From contig JAVVTJ010000018.1 in NCBI GenBank assembly GCA_036653755.1, positions 1 through 18,807 of the forward strand: a stretch of 18,807 bases of DNA. The letters run 5' to 3'. Made by a program: the position numbers and the translations under genes. The DNA is from RGIG5057 sp036653755 (lineage in GTDB: Bacteria; Bacillota; Clostridia; TANB77; CAG-465). This document shows positions 7,384-14,240 of the stretch, piece after piece; the stretch's first letter is position 1; every line of letters starts with the position of its first letter. The notes below the pieces were generated by a model that saw only the letters and a list, made by a program, of their open reading frames with translations, was not told the DNA's origin and made no database searches.

Positions 7384-8124
7384 TTATAACTCCTTAATTT
7401 TTTTAGTTATTTCTTCTTCCTTTAGTATAATATTCATTTCTACATTTAAAATATCAGAAATGATTTTTTCACTATTTTGTTTTTCAATTTCTAGTAAATC
7501 ATTATTATAAGTTTTTAGTGCTTTATCTATTGTATACATACTTTTAGATAGTGATTTTATTAAATCATTCCATTCAGAAATGTAAATATTTTCTTTTCCG
7601 AATTTATCAAAATTAAAATTTTCTAAAAACCTAGCAACAAATATAATTGTATTCTGATTAAAACCTCTTAATATTGTATCATAGGCAATTTTTTCTTCAC
7701 TATTTTTCCAATTTATAGATGGTATATACTTTTTATATTCTTCCATTAGTAATATATTTTTTACATATTTATATAATTGTACATTTTCATCAATTTGCAA
7801 TTTAGATGAAAACTCATTAAGCTTTTTTAAATTTTTCCAATCTGTTTCTGTCATACTTATAAACTCATTTAATGTTTTAATTTTAATACCTTCTATTTTC
7901 TGATTGTAAGATAGTATAAAACTTTCAGATTTTTTTACATCTAAATTTTTTTCATTAATAAATTTCATTGACTCATTATATTTATCAGCTTTAATTAATT
8001 CAAATAATTCTGACATATTTGATTCAAATACTTTGTTTTGCATATAATTATAAGTAAAATATAATCCAATAGCAATTAATATCAATATTAATATAGATAT
8101 TATAATAATTATTTTCTTATTCAT
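7384..8124 (-). CDS. Membrane-anchored helical protein, unknown function
   Basis: This 246-aa protein was not recognised. The ATG at 8124 has AAGGAGG ahead. One strongly hydrophobic helix at residues about 4-27, after MNKK, is a signal anchor. Its charge pattern predicts that the remaining 220 residues lie outside the cell. They are mostly helical and charged (EEEITKKIKEL at the end) and have no cysteines. It is the last gene of the leftward cargo cluster. Export plus helical structure resembles surface-exposed exclusion or adhesion-type proteins only in a general way. Confidence 0.7.
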   Translation of the reverse strand: MNKKIIIIISILILILIAIGLYFTYNYMQNKVFESNMSELFELIKADKYNESMKFINEKNLDVKKSESFILSYNQKIEGIKIKTLNEFISMTETDWKNLKKLNEFSSKLQIDENVQLYKYVKNILLMEEYKKYIPSINWKNSEEKIAYDTILRGFNQNTIIFVARFLENFNFDKFGKENIYISEWNDLIKSLSKSMYTIDKALKTYNNDLLEIEKQNSEKIISDILNVEMNIILKEEEITKKIKEL

Positions 8125-8157
8125 TTTAAGCCTCCTTACTATTTTTAATAGTTAGTT

Positions 8158-8451
8158 TTAATTTAGTATATTTGCAAAAGAAACTATTTTCAATACTATA
8201 CCTATTACAACACATATCGTAAAAAACAGAACACAGCTTCTAATTGTTTTTAATTGATTTAATTTCTTGTAATAAATATATTCCTTTATTTCTTCTTGAC
8301 TTAATAATGGAATATTATACTTATAAAAATGCTTGTTATCATTATTATCATATATAATTGTTATATCATCTGGAAATTCAGAATTTTTAAAACCTAAATA
8401 TTTTTTGCTTTCTAGCTGATTGCACGCACTTTCAGTTATTATACTTTCCAA
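8158..8451 (-). CDS. Tail-anchored small protein, TTG start
   Basis: This 97-aa protein starts at TTG 8451, as no ATG or GTG is available, and lacks a good Shine-Dalgarno. It could therefore be a 5'-truncated gene; the frame stays open only 11 codons further upstream. Residues 1-65 are soluble and include FPDDITIIYDN and the charged helix SQEEIKEYIYYKKLNQLK. Residues about 70-92 form a single C-terminal membrane helix, suggesting an anchor with a cytoplasmic domain. The function is unknown. The 100 bp upstream (8452-8551) are AT-rich, with a possible -10 TATAAT but no clear -35. Confidence 0.55.
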   Translation of the reverse strand: MESIITESACNQLESKKYLGFKNSEFPDDITIIYDNNDNKHFYKYNIPLLSQEEIKEYIYYKKLNQLKTIRSCVLFFTICVVIGIVLKIVSFANILN

Positions 8452-8551
8452 TAAAGCTAAAGAAAAATAAAAACTCTTTTTAATTTATTAATATTAACAG
8501 CTCTATTCAAATATTTAAATTAAATTATACGTATATATTATTATGTACTTC

Positions 8552-9247
8552 TTAATTTATAATTTTGATAGTAGAATAAGCATCATTTTTCAATATTTTT
8601 TTTACTCTATTTATATTTATGCTACCAACTTTTGTACTCGATTTCAAGTGTGTATTTATAATTAAACAAGTTAATCTGTCCGAAAAATCTTTTCTATCTA
8701 TATCATCAATATCAAGAGTATTACAACTTCCACCCAAATTATTATCAGTTGAAAACAATGCATAACCAGTAGTATTTCCACCAAACCCATTTTGTCCACC
8801 ATAATGTATAATGGTAATATAACTTTTAGTATCTTTCGTTTTCTCGTTGGTAAAAAACTTAATATCATGCAATTGTAGTGAATCAGGATTTTTTAAGCTT
8901 TTCTTCAAGTTATTTATACATATATATAATTTTGACTCGTATTTTAATTCTTCTTTTAATGTAGATACATCTTTGTAATCACCTAAAGAATCTAATAGAC
9001 TAATTGCTTCATCATATTTTCCCTGTTCTGATAAAGAAATAGCTGTTTCATAATTTTGTTTTGGTAGTTGAACCGCAAAATACAATATTAATAGAACTAC
9101 CGCTATAATACCAACTACAATTGAAACAATACTAGCTACTTTTTTATTTATTATTATTTTTCTTTTAAATGTATATCCACAATTAATACATTTTTTAGAT
9201 GTATCCGATATTTCTTTTTCACATTCAGGACATTTTATTATTGCCAT
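8552..9247 (-). CDS. Zinc-ribbon, single-TM protein with exported C-terminal domain
   Basis: This protein has 231 aa from ATG 9247, chosen because GGAGATG lies upstream; a start at 9265 would add six residues. An N-terminal zinc ribbon has C6-x2-C9 and C20-x2-C23 (CPEC, CINC). A membrane helix covers about 38-60. Next comes one TPR-like repeat (NYETAISLSEQGKYDEAISLLDSLG, about 64-92). The C-terminal domain begins KSLKNPDSLQLHDI and contains YGGQNGFGGNTTGYALF. From memory, such NPDS-like/NGFGG domains recur in exported Firmicute proteins of unknown role. A cytoplasmic zinc finger with an outer domain suggests sensing or tethering; this is inference. Confidence 0.75.
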   Translation of the reverse strand: MAIIKCPECEKEISDTSKKCINCGYTFKRKIIINKKVASIVSIVVGIIAVVLLILYFAVQLPKQNYETAISLSEQGKYDEAISLLDSLGDYKDVSTLKEELKYESKLYICINNLKKSLKNPDSLQLHDIKFFTNEKTKDTKSYITIIHYGGQNGFGGNTTGYALFSTDNNLGGSCNTLDIDDIDRKDFSDRLTCLIINTHLKSSTKVGSININRVKKILKNDAYSTIKIIN

Positions 9248-9266
9248 AAAATCATCTCCAATCATT

Positions 9267-9290
9267 GGATATATTAGTTAAAATATATCC
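9267..9290. terminator. Intergenic hairpin in the cargo cluster
   Basis: GGATATAT (9267-9274) and ATATATCC (9283-9290) form an 8-bp stem with an 8-base loop between the 149-aa gene and the zinc-ribbon gene. Without a T tract it is more likely a transcript-processing or stability element than a full terminator. Confidence 0.4.
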
Positions 9291-9300
9291 TTAAATATTT

Positions 9301-9750
9301 TTATCTTAAATATTTAGCAAATTGTTCAAACTCTGAACTATTATTTTCTACAGTCTTTACTTCTTTCCTACCACTTTTATATATAATAGTAAAAGTTGAA
9401 CTATTATTGTTTTTTCCACTTATCGCTCCTGCAATCAATCCAACAGGTCCTAGCAATGCCCCACCTACTGCACTTCTTATAGCAGAGCTACCAACTGATT
9501 TTCTACTATCTTCCCCTACTAATATTGTATAGTCAATAGTTATACCATCATAATAGCGTTGTCTTTCTTCTACTGATAGGTTGATAACTCTAGTTCTTTC
9601 CTTATCATCTGATTCTAATTGTTCATTAAAAAGTACAATAGCATAAATAACTGAAGATATTATTAATAAGACAAACCCTAATGCAACTCCACCGTTGAAC
9701 ATTATACAAAATGATATAATAAAAAATATAATATAAATTAGTGATGCCAT
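9301..9750 (-). CDS. Two-TM protein with glycine-zipper-like segment
   Basis: This 149-aa protein was not recognised as a named gene. Two hydrophobic helices lie at about 2-19 and 21-41. A charged link (about 44-66) is followed by a strand-rich part. A glycine-rich hydrophobic segment, SAVGGALLGPVGLIAGAIS (about 93-111), resembles a glycine zipper and could insert into or lie on a membrane. The tail FTIIYKSGRKEVKTVENNSSEFEQFAKYL looks like the small beta domain often found after such segments. The start codon at 9750 has only a weak GAGACG ribosome site. It follows the two-finger gene by 12 bp in the leftward cluster. Confidence 0.7.
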   Translation of the reverse strand: MASLIYIIFFIISFCIMFNGGVALGFVLLIISSVIYAIVLFNEQLESDDKERTRVINLSVEERQRYYDGITIDYTILVGEDSRKSVGSSAIRSAVGGALLGPVGLIAGAISGKNNNSSTFTIIYKSGRKEVKTVENNSSEFEQFAKYLR

Positions 9751-9762
9751 ATAAACGTCTCA

Positions 9763-10098
9763 CTACTTCATTTTTTCTGCAATATGGTAAGTGCAGTATC
9801 CAGAACTTGCATATGCTTCAGAATTTGAACAGCCACTCTTTATGCATTTACTTTTTTTAGTATGTACTGAACAGTATTGCTTTCCTGATGCATAATTACT
9901 ACAACCTGAATATTCACATTTATGATAATCACTATATGTTCCTGAACTACTAGGTTTAGTATAACTATTGTTATTAGTGCTGCTATCTGAAGTACCAGAA
10001 TTAGAAGCAACAACAAGTGCAATAATTATTATACTTATAATACCTATCCACATAAGTATTTTTTCAAAGTTAATTTCTTTATTTTTTCCTTCATTCAT
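9763..10098 (-). CDS. Membrane-anchored protein with two Cys3-His zinc fingers
   Basis: This 111-aa protein has a membrane helix at about 13-31, a Ser/Asn/Thr-rich linker (33-55), then two similar fingers: C61-x4-C66-x9-C76-x2-H79 and C85-x4-C90-x11-C102-x2-H105. The shared outline is KC-x4-CSN...YC-x2-H. The ligands and spacing suggest metal-binding knuckles, but no family name comes to mind. The start overlaps the stop of the 137-aa gene (ATGA at 10095-10098), and GGAGAT precedes it. If the helix is a signal anchor, the fingers are outside the cell and may be disulfide-bonded instead. Confidence 0.75.
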   Translation of the reverse strand: MNEGKNKEINFEKILMWIGIISIIIIALVVASNSGTSDSSTNNNSYTKPSSSGTYSDYHKCEYSGCSNYASGKQYCSVHTKKSKCIKSGCSNSEAYASSGYCTYHIAEKMK

Positions 10099-10508
10099 AA
10101 TTTCAAATCTCCTTCTACCCTTATTATTTTTTCTTCTTTATTTGTATTTGTTCTAATATCATGTAATATTTGTATTATTTCAGCCAAACCTCCTAATATT
10201 AAACCAAAAAATGCAATTGAAAGTGAAGTAATAAATATATATCCTATATCAGATAAATTAATAATAATTCCTATCCAGCATATTCCACTAATAAAATACA
10301 TTATTAATGATATAGTTTTAATTTTAACAGCTATACCATTACCATACTGACTAGTTATAATGTTTTTCTCTTCTATGTCTTCATTTGGTATTTTTTGTTG
10401 TTCAATATTTTCTTCTTTGTTTAAATCGACTAATTTTTCTTTTTTATTCATGTACAAAGCAAATCCAAATATAACAACTAATACCATAATTACTGCTACT
10501 ATTTCCAT
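10095..10508 (-). CDS. Three-TM membrane protein, unknown function
   Basis: This 137-aa protein has hydrophobic helices at about 2-20, 66-84 and 89-110, with a charged loop (KEKLVDLNKEENIEQQK, about 24-50) between the first two. It was not recognised. The ATG at 10508 has GGGAGGG about 10 bases ahead. Its stop overlaps the next start, so it is coupled to the two-finger protein. A promoter with tandem repeats lies about 80 bases upstream, so this gene probably leads its own transcript covering 10508 to 7384. Confidence 0.7.
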   Translation of the reverse strand: MEIVAVIMVLVVIFGFALYMNKKEKLVDLNKEENIEQQKIPNEDIEEKNIITSQYGNGIAVKIKTISLIMYFISGICWIGIIINLSDIGYIFITSLSIAFFGLILGGLAEIIQILHDIRTNTNKEEKIIRVEGDLKL

Positions 10509-10588
10509 AAAACTTGTCCCTCCCTTTTTGTATTATCTCTGATACACTTATAATTCCACCCCCATTATCCTTTTATACTGTCAATATT

Positions 10589-10651
10589 ATTGTACATTAA
10601 TTGTCTATATTTTACAACACTTTATATCAAATTGCAACACTTTACATCAAA
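10589..10651 (-). promoter_or_regulatory. Promoter with tandem 17-bp repeats at -35
   Basis: On the minus strand TTGTAA (10617-10612) and TACAAT (10594-10589) are 17 bp apart, giving a start near 10582. Two copies of a 17-bp motif, TTTGATRTAAAGTGTTG, occur 20 bp apart at 10615-10631 and 10635-10651 with one mismatch. The first overlaps the -35 box and the second lies one or two turns upstream. This suggests binding by a regulator. Confidence 0.55.
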
Positions 10652-10715
10652 ATAAAACAAATATATCCATTTTATTCCTATTTTTTCAAATTAATATAGA
10701 ATTGCAGCCTAATTC

Positions 10716-11306
10716 CTAATACTTCATCAATATCATTTTTTCCCAATTATATATAGCAAATACAGAGAACCCTGACACACATTTTGCTATTTGAATAATT
10801 TTATGTATTTGTTTCTCATCTAATTTAAACTCTTTTTCTTCAGCTTCTATTATTGCTAAAGTTTCACCTATTCTTATATTTGCATTAATATTGTAGAGTT
10901 TAAGAGTATTTTTGATAGTATTCAACAAATTAATATCACTTTTATTTACCTTTCTATATTTATTTACTTCACAAACACAAGCATCAAGACTATCAATTAA
11001 ATCATCATAGTTTTTGCTATAATTTTCTTTATAACTGATTTCTTCTTTTATTTTATTTTGCCATTTTCTAGCTTTATATCTTTTTTTCTGCACATCTGTT
11101 ATTTCACCTCTAATTTCTTCTATTATATTTCCTTTAAAATTTATTACATCATTGTTTATAGTTATATCTAAATTTTCCATACATGCTAATATAAGTATAT
11201 CTTTCATTGATTCTTCATCAAACGTAACATTTGTTGTATCGTAATTTAATTGTTTATTTTCCACATAGCAATCTTTTACTGCTTCCTTTAATTTATAAAT
11301 ACTCAT
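10716..11306 (-). CDS. Soluble protein at the head of the cargo cluster, unknown
   Basis: This 196-aa protein was not recognised. The ATG at 11306 has AGGAGG 7 bases ahead. No membrane helix or signal peptide is seen. It reads as three parts: an N-terminal alpha/beta region (1-65), a charged helical middle (KKRYKARKWQNKIKEEISYKE, about 73-105) and a C-terminal alpha/beta region (about 125-190) containing IRIGETLAIIEAEEKEF. It is the only clearly soluble non-HTH protein of the leftward cluster. A gap of about 200 bp containing a promoter separates it from the next gene, so it may be expressed separately. Confidence 0.7.
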   Translation of the reverse strand: MSIYKLKEAVKDCYVENKQLNYDTTNVTFDEESMKDILILACMENLDITINNDVINFKGNIIEEIRGEITDVQKKRYKARKWQNKIKEEISYKENYSKNYDDLIDSLDACVCEVNKYRKVNKSDINLLNTIKNTLKLYNINANIRIGETLAIIEAEEKEFKLDEKQIHKIIQIAKCVSGFSVFAIYNWEKMILMKY

Positions 11307-11414
11307 TTGTTATCCTCCTTATTTTACTCCAATTTTTAAATAGTTTAGAAATAGTACATTCCCCCTTTCAAACATAAAAATATACCATATAACAAAATAC
11401 TTTTTATGTACCTT

Positions 11415-11460
11415 ATTATATGATAATGCAAAAATAACATCTCCTTTCATATATAGTGTA
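11415..11460 (-). promoter_or_regulatory. Activator-type promoter candidate for the 196-aa gene
   Basis: On the minus strand a TATAAT box lies at 11420-11415 with no acceptable -35 hexamer 16-18 bp upstream. An ATATATAGTGTA box (11449-11460) sits about 41-52 bp upstream of the predicted start near 11408, a usual place for an activator. The RNA would have a leader of about 100 bases before the ATG at 11306. Confidence 0.4.
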
Positions 11461-11969
11461 AAAAACATACACCAGTTTTTTACTTTTTTATAAAAAATAT
11501 TTACATATATAGTGTAAATTTTACGTACCATTTAAGCCACTTTTGTTTTCCTTATATATAATGTACAAAAGGTTACCCATTTTATACTTTTAGTTAAAAA
11601 TGTTTATTTATTTTATTTAGAAAAAAACAAAGCCTTATTACTCTGCTTACACTGCTATATATAGTGTACTGAGTATCTACTATTGATATCACTCTATTAC
11701 ATATAGTGTATCTAAGGTTTAGCGTTTTATATAGCATATAATATTTCATACTATAAATAGATACATTGTTATAACAAACATATATTGATTTTAGACATTA
11801 ATATTCATTAATATCATACGTACACTATATTACTAATTAAAAGCATTAAAAGGTATATATAGTGCACTAAATCAGTGAATTATATAACATTTATAATATT
11901 ATATATATTTAATGTTATATAAATTAATATCGTTATAAATAAACTGTTTGTCACGGCTAACATAGTGTA
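11449..11969. repeat. Array of ATATATAGTGTA boxes in a gene-free region
   Basis: No convincing gene lies in 11307-12135. It holds repeated boxes: exact ATATATAGTGTA at 11449-11460, 11505-11516 and 11657-11668; one-mismatch copies at 11554-11565, 11699-11710 and 11855-11866; the 10-bp core inverted at 11821-11830; and an 8-bp core at 11962-11969. At 11648-11668 the box is paired with an inverted TACACT. Spacing is irregular (42 to over 100 bp), so this is not a tandem satellite and fits scattered protein-binding sites. Confidence 0.65.
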
Positions 11970-11999
11970 GTTACATAAATTAAATATCATTAAAAACTA

Positions 12000-12036
12000 A
12001 GTGCCGAAATGGTGCCGAAAGTTAGAAAAGGTGCCA
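12000..12036 (+). repeat. Right integrase arm-type sites (RGTGCCR x3)
   Basis: AGTGCCG at 12000-12006, GGTGCCG at 12011-12017 and GGTGCCA at 12030-12036 share orientation and sequence with the pair at 213-230. The first two are 11 bp apart, as on the left. They lie 100-136 bp from the right core, a normal distance for integrase arm sites. Confidence 0.6.
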
Positions 12037-12135
12037 ATAACTTATAATAGAATACAATATACAAATAGCCTATAAATGTTATGATATAAGCATTTATAAC
12101 ACTTTGTAATAAGATTTAAAAAGTGATATTTCGCC

Positions 12136-12181
12136 CTCATAACCCGAAGGTCGTAGGTTCGAGTCCTGCCCCCGCAACCAT
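12136..12181 (+). repeat. attR core: orphan 3' half of tRNA-fMet
   Basis: This copy matches 109-154 base for base. It runs from the anticodon loop to one base past CCA and lacks the 5' half of the tRNA, so it is not a working tRNA. It marks the right end of the element and the original host tRNA 3' end. Confidence 0.93.
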
Positions 12182-12190
12182 AAAAAAAAG

Positions 12191-12220
12191 AATTTAACAA
12201 AAAAGTTAAATTTTTTTTTT
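12191..12220 (+). terminator. Displaced native terminator of tRNA-fMet
   Basis: AATTTAAC (12191-12198) pairs with GTTAAATT (12205-12212) around an A6 loop and is followed by T residues to 12220; the preceding A run can extend the stem. It would have terminated the tRNA before integration. Confidence 0.75.
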
Positions 12221-12281
12221 ATAATTTTGCCCCAATCTAGACGAAATATAATAGATTTTATAGTATTGCAAACTAAAAATA

Positions 12282-12360
12282 ATTATATGCTATATTATTA
12301 TTTTAACAATATAGCATATAATAAAATAACATAAGTTTTCTAACTTTGTATAGAAAACTT
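12282..12360. terminator. Two hairpins downstream of the 92-aa gene
   Basis: A 10-bp stem (12333-12342 with 12351-12360) overlaps the stop codon of the leftward 92-aa gene. A perfect 15-bp stem (12282-12296 with 12308-12322, 11-base loop) follows. The pair likely ends leftward transcription before the element and acts from either side. Confidence 0.6.
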
Positions 12361-12637
12361 AACCATTAGGGCAAATATCACAAGTAAACAATTCTATTTT
12401 TCCTTGAAGAATCATTTCTAATCTTGTTATTGAATTTACCATATTTTGTACTGAACTATTTACAGCTAATAACTGATCTGGTGTTACACCTGCTATAGCT
12501 AAAGCTGCTTGTATTTTTTCTCCTTCTGCATTTAATATATGAGAAAGACCTGTCTCTTCTAAAGCAACTGATTCTATTAAATCTGTAATTGCTTGATCTC
12601 TTGTTGTTGTACTTGGTACTATTACTGGCATTGACAT
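12359..12637 (-). CDS. Small surface or spore-coat candidate with ALEETG domain
   Basis: This 92-aa protein starts MSMPVIVPSTTTRDQAITD and carries a helical domain with motif LIESVALEETGLSHILNAE (about 20-38), then an amphipathic helix and a CDIC tail. The ATG at 12637 has GGGGG ahead. The next gene ends in a close relative of this domain, so the two are paralogues. I recall similar sequences in Clostridia and Bacilli next to collagen-like or Cys-rich surface proteins, but cannot confirm a name. A sigma-K-like box upstream (12693-12701) and dpaB nearby would suit a spore surface role; this is inference. It is host DNA, outside the element. Confidence 0.75.
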   Translation of the reverse strand: MSMPVIVPSTTTRDQAITDLIESVALEETGLSHILNAEGEKIQAALAIAGVTPDQLLAVNSSVQNMVNSITRLEMILQGKIELFTCDICPNG

Positions 12638-12692
12638 ATTATTTTACCCCCTTTAATTAAATGGTATGTACGTATATATTCATACCATAATA

Positions 12693-12720
12693 TACTATAT
12701 GAATTGTATTAAATTGTTGT
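12693..12720 (-). promoter_or_regulatory. Possible sigma-K promoter for the 92-aa gene
   Basis: On the minus strand CATATAGTA (12701-12693) matches the sigma-K -10 consensus CATANNNTA, and AC lies at 12720-12719 with a 17-bp spacer. The start would be near 12686, leaving a leader of about 50 bases that includes an 8-bp inverted repeat (ATGGTATG 12661-12668, CATACCAT 12681-12688). The pattern is short and could arise by chance. Confidence 0.35.
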
Positions 12721-13865
12721 TACTTATATTCACAGCAATTATTACAATCTATTATTTCACAACTACATTCACATGAATTATCACTACAATTATTACATTC
12801 ACTTTTACATATTATATTTGATACAATTTCTAATTTTGAATATAATATTTGTTCTAACATTATTATATTATTTATTGTTTTATTTACTGATTCATTTACT
12901 TTTAAAATTTCACATATATCATCACTATTTGCTAATACTTTTTGTATTTTTTCTCCTTCTGAATTAAGTATATGAGATATTCCTGTTTCTTCTAATGCTA
13001 TTGATTCTATAACATCACATAAATTCTTTTTACAATCGTATTTTTTACAACAATTACAATTACAATTATTACAACATTTAGAAAAACAATTACACTGGTT
13101 TTTATTAATTAAACATTTAAATGGATTATTGAAACAAGATCTATCATTTGATTTTGACAATTCATTTATCTCTTGTTTGTTATATCTTGAAAATTCATTA
13201 TTAATAATTGATGTTTCATATATATAATTAAAATTATCAGTAGCAAATAATTTTAATATATTGTTACATTCAAATATATTATTAATATTTACATCACTTT
13301 CAATATAATATTCTTTTTCAATATTATATTCATTTGTTAATTTTGCTAAATATGAGTTATTGTCTTTAATATATGAAATATATATACTATTTTTATCATT
13401 ATATATTGATGTAAATATAACATTTGAATTTCCAGATATTTTTTTAATATTTTCAGTTATTAAATTTGTTTGCATATTATCTAAATTAATTTCAATAATA
13501 TCTTGATTACTTACTAAATATAACATATTGATGGTATTAAAATATGAAATAGAAACTATTTTTTCTGTATAAATTTTTAAAATGTCAATATTCATTTCTT
13601 CTAATTTATTAAAATTTTTATCTAAATGTAAAATTTTATTATCATTTGTAACTGCAAAAAAAGAATCATCTTCTTTTTTATATGTAATATTTAAGTAATT
13701 ATTTTCAATTTGAATTTTTGAAACATAACAATAATCCGAATCAAAAATATCTATTTCATTTGAATCATCTGAAATAAAATACATCAATTTATCATCACTT
13801 GTACAGCTCTTATATAGTTTTTTACTATCTGCTATTATTGGGATTTTTGAAACTATAACACTCAT
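12720..13865 (-). CDS. Propeller-like, Cys-rich surface or coat protein candidate
   Basis: This 381-aa protein has AAGGAGTGATAAA before the ATG at 13865. Residues 1 to about 235 are short repeating beta units (DNKILHLDKNFNKLEEMNI, NQDIIEINLDNMQTNLI and similar) as in beta-propellers. Residues about 244-283 are very rich in cysteine. Residues 284-350 are the ALEETG domain shared with the 92-aa neighbour (DVIESIALEETGISHILNSE), and a second Cys cluster ends the protein (353-379). There is no signal peptide, so export is not by Sec. Mother-cell expression and disulfide cross-linking on the spore would explain this; that is inference. The assigned family is unknown to me. Confidence 0.75.
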   Translation of the reverse strand: MSVIVSKIPIIADSKKLYKSCTSDDKLMYFISDDSNEIDIFDSDYCYVSKIQIENNYLNITYKKEDDSFFAVTNDNKILHLDKNFNKLEEMNIDILKIYTEKIVSISYFNTINMLYLVSNQDIIEINLDNMQTNLITENIKKISGNSNVIFTSIYNDKNSIYISYIKDNNSYLAKLTNEYNIEKEYYIESDVNINNIFECNNILKLFATDNFNYIYETSIINNEFSRYNKQEINELSKSNDRSCFNNPFKCLINKNQCNCFSKCCNNCNCNCCKKYDCKKNLCDVIESIALEETGISHILNSEGEKIQKVLANSDDICEILKVNESVNKTINNIIMLEQILYSKLEIVSNIICKSECNNCSDNSCECSCEIIDCNNCCEYK

Positions 13866-14046
13866 TTTATCACTCCTTGTCTATATAATATTATTCATAG
13901 TATCTCAAATATATTACTATTATAAAAAAATAATTAAATTTTATAACAGTAATTACATTAAATTTAATTAATTTCTATAAATAAAAACTAAAACTTAACC
14001 GTTAACACAAACTTATACATTTTTATATCAAATTTTAGTAACATGC

Positions 14047-14075
14047 TTGATTTTATATAAAATAAATGATATAAT
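14047..14075 (+). promoter_or_regulatory. Promoter of elongator tRNA-Met
   Basis: TTGATT (14047-14052) and TATAAT (14070-14075) have a 17-bp spacer, 38 bp upstream of the tRNA. An 11-bp inverted repeat in the leader (14077-14087 with 14100-14110) may form a hairpin removed during processing. The rest of 13866-14046 is AT-rich, with no gene seen. Confidence 0.75.
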
Positions 14076-14113
14076 AAAAAAGTATTTTATATAAATATTA
14101 AATACTTTTTATT

Positions 14114-14190
14114 GGCGGCTTAGCTTAGTTGGCTAGAGCGTTCGGTTCATACCCGAAAGGTCACAGGTTCGACTCCCGTAGCCGCTACCA
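14114..14190 (+). tRNA. Elongator tRNA-Met (CAT)
   Basis: This 77-base tRNA has acceptor strands GGCGGCT/AGCCGCT, anticodon loop TTCATAC with CAT, the T loop TTCGACT and encoded CCA. The acceptor and D-arm sequence match the Bacillus elongator tRNA-Met pattern rather than initiator (no C1 x A72) or the CAT-reading tRNA-Ile, whose acceptor stem differs. Confidence 0.93.
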
Positions 14191-14240
14191 AATAAAAATA
14201 ACAAGCACTTTATTAATTAAAGTGCTTGTTATTTTTATTT
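14191..14240. terminator. Bidirectional terminator between tRNA-Met and dpaB
   Basis: A long stem of about 20 bp (AATAAAAATAACAAGCACTT from 14191 and its complement to about 14239) has a short AT loop at 14213-14217. It is U-rich on either strand and overlaps the stop codon of dpaB, so it serves both convergent genes. Confidence 0.85.

Noticed and set aside
11319..11531. 70-aa leftward open frame upstream of the 196-aa gene
   Set aside because: It has no proper ribosome site, runs across the ATATATAGTGTA repeats and a predicted promoter, and its composition (many Tyr, Phe, Ile, Lys) is what AT-rich noncoding DNA gives.
11449..11969. CRISPR array
   Set aside because: Repeats are only 8-12 bp, occur in both orientations and have spacing from 42 to over 100 bp; no cas gene is present.
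155..12135. Integrative conjugative element or complete prophage
   Set aside because: No relaxase, coupling protein, type IV secretion, capsid, portal, terminase or lysis gene was recognised among the proteins read.
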